This document shows positions 5,891 to 6,458 of a DNA stretch of 6,458 nucleotides, piece by piece. The position numbers were made by a program, and so were the translations under genes. Location: positions 1 to 6,458 of the forward strand of contig JANEMG010000145.1 of NCBI GenBank assembly GCA_024511045.1, in the 5' to 3' direction. Each line of letters opens with the position of its first letter. Position 1 is the stretch's first letter. Below the pieces are notes generated by a model, which was given only the letters and a program-made list of their open reading frames with translations, ran no database searches and was not told where the DNA came from. The DNA comes from Gammaproteobacteria bacterium (GTDB taxonomy: Bacteria > Pseudomonadota > Gammaproteobacteria > Methylococcales > Methylomonadaceae).

Positions 5891-6458
5891 AAAGGGGCCG
5901 GACCGACACTATCAGGAAGGTGAACGCCTGCAAAAAGTTCTGGCCCGCGGCGGGGTAGCCTCGAGACGCGAAATAGAGCGCTGGATCGAGGAAGGCCGGC
6001 TGTTTGTCAATGGCCGCAAGGCCCGGTTGGGCGAGCGCCTGCAGGAAGGCGACAAGCTGCAGTTGAATGGCCGGGTGCTGCGCTGGGAGAAATTTGCCGT
6101 ACAGCCGACCCGGGTGCTGTGCTATTACAAGCCGGTTGGAGAAGTGGTGACACGCCGGGATCCGGAAGGCCGGCCGGTGATCTTCACCCAGCTGCCGAAA
6201 CTTTCACCCGGCCGCTGGATTGCGGTCGGACGCCTGGATATCAATACCCAGGGTCTGATACTGGTCACCAACAACGGCGAACTGGCCAATCGCCTGATGC
6301 ATCCCTCCAGGGAAATAGAACGCGAATATGCGGTGCGCGTTTTGGGTAAAGTCGATGAGACGATTTTGAAAAACCTGACCGAAGGCGTGCTGCTCGACGA
6401 TGGCGAGGCACGTTTCGACCGGGTTGAATTCAGTGGCGGGGAAGGCACCAACCGCTGG
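5832..6458 (+). CDS. rluB: RluB-type 23S rRNA pseudouridine synthase, 3' end outside window
   Basis: The reading frame is open from 5832 to the right edge (209 codons, no stop), so the gene is partial. A basic N-terminal tail (MKTKPKKNRPTRR) leads into an S4 RNA-binding domain at about 31-81: ERLQKVLARGGVASRREIER, then GRLFVNGRKARLGERLQEGD. The RsuA/RluB/E/F catalytic domain follows: LCYYKPVGEVVTRRDPEGRP at 96-115, and motif II GRLDINTQGLILVTNNGEL at 133-151 with the catalytic aspartate D136. After it come LMHPSREIEREYAVRV at 155-170 and a GVLLDDGEARFDRVEF stretch. E. coli RluB converts U2605 of 23S rRNA to pseudouridine. The location right after scpB, standard for this family member, favours RluB over RluE, RluF or RsuA. 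The start is a GTG with AGGAG four bases upstream, giving a 59-base overlap with scpB and likely translational coupling. Confidence 0.92.
   Translation, partial: MKTKPKKNRPTRRLQHPSNKKGPDRHYQEGERLQKVLARGGVASRREIERWIEEGRLFVNGRKARLGERLQEGDKLQLNGRVLRWEKFAVQPTRVLCYYKPVGEVVTRRDPEGRPVIFTQLPKLSPGRWIAVGRLDINTQGLILVTNNGELANRLMHPSREIEREYAVRVLGKVDETILKNLTEGVLLDDGEARFDRVEFSGGEGTNRW

Noticed and set aside
6119..6349. 76-codon plus-strand frame within rluB
   Set aside because: It is a shadow of the conserved RluB catalytic domain, which is read in a different frame.

Overview
The window is a compact, entirely plus-strand stretch of bacterial chromosome. After the first ~150 bases it is GC-rich (about 60% by eye). 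The protein sequences and the gene order (yoaA next to tsaB; site-2 protease, scpA, scpB, rluB in a row; a YciO-type rather than TsaC-type YrdC protein) point to a gammaproteobacterium. I cannot fix the genus. I see no tRNA, rRNA, CRISPR array, insertion sequence or clear rho-independent terminator.

Layout. Positions 1-103 are AT-rich (about 36% GC over the first 120 bases) and hold no recognisable gene. From 104 to 427 there is most of a cyclic-nucleotide-binding domain with no usable start codon, cut off by an in-frame stop at 101-103. I treat it as a 5'-broken or frameshifted gene. Then follow yoaA (XPD/DinG-like iron-sulfur helicase, 438-2399), tsaB (t6A tRNA modification subunit, 2396-3082), yciO (YrdC/Sua5-family protein, 3120-3740), a short M50 site-2 protease (3770-4432), scpA (4429-5241) and scpB (5264-5890). 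Last is rluB (23S rRNA pseudouridine synthase), which begins at a GTG at 5832 inside scpB and runs off the right edge.

Organisation. The genes are packed like one or two operons. There are ATGA stop/start overlaps at yoaA/tsaB and protease/scpA, a 59-base overlap at scpB/rluB, and no gap longer than about 40 bases. A consensus TATAAT just after the tsaB stop could be the -10 box of an internal promoter, splitting the block into yoaA-tsaB and yciO-protease-scpA-scpB-rluB. The functions are housekeeping: repair of blocked replication forks, tRNA and rRNA modification, intramembrane proteolysis, and the kleisin and accessory subunits of the SMC chromosome-organising complex.

I found no undescribed system. 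The points worth a second look are the damaged and ligand-site-altered cyclic-nucleotide-binding gene with its base-composition break, the long scpB/rluB overlap with a GTG start, and the tsaB-yciO adjacency.
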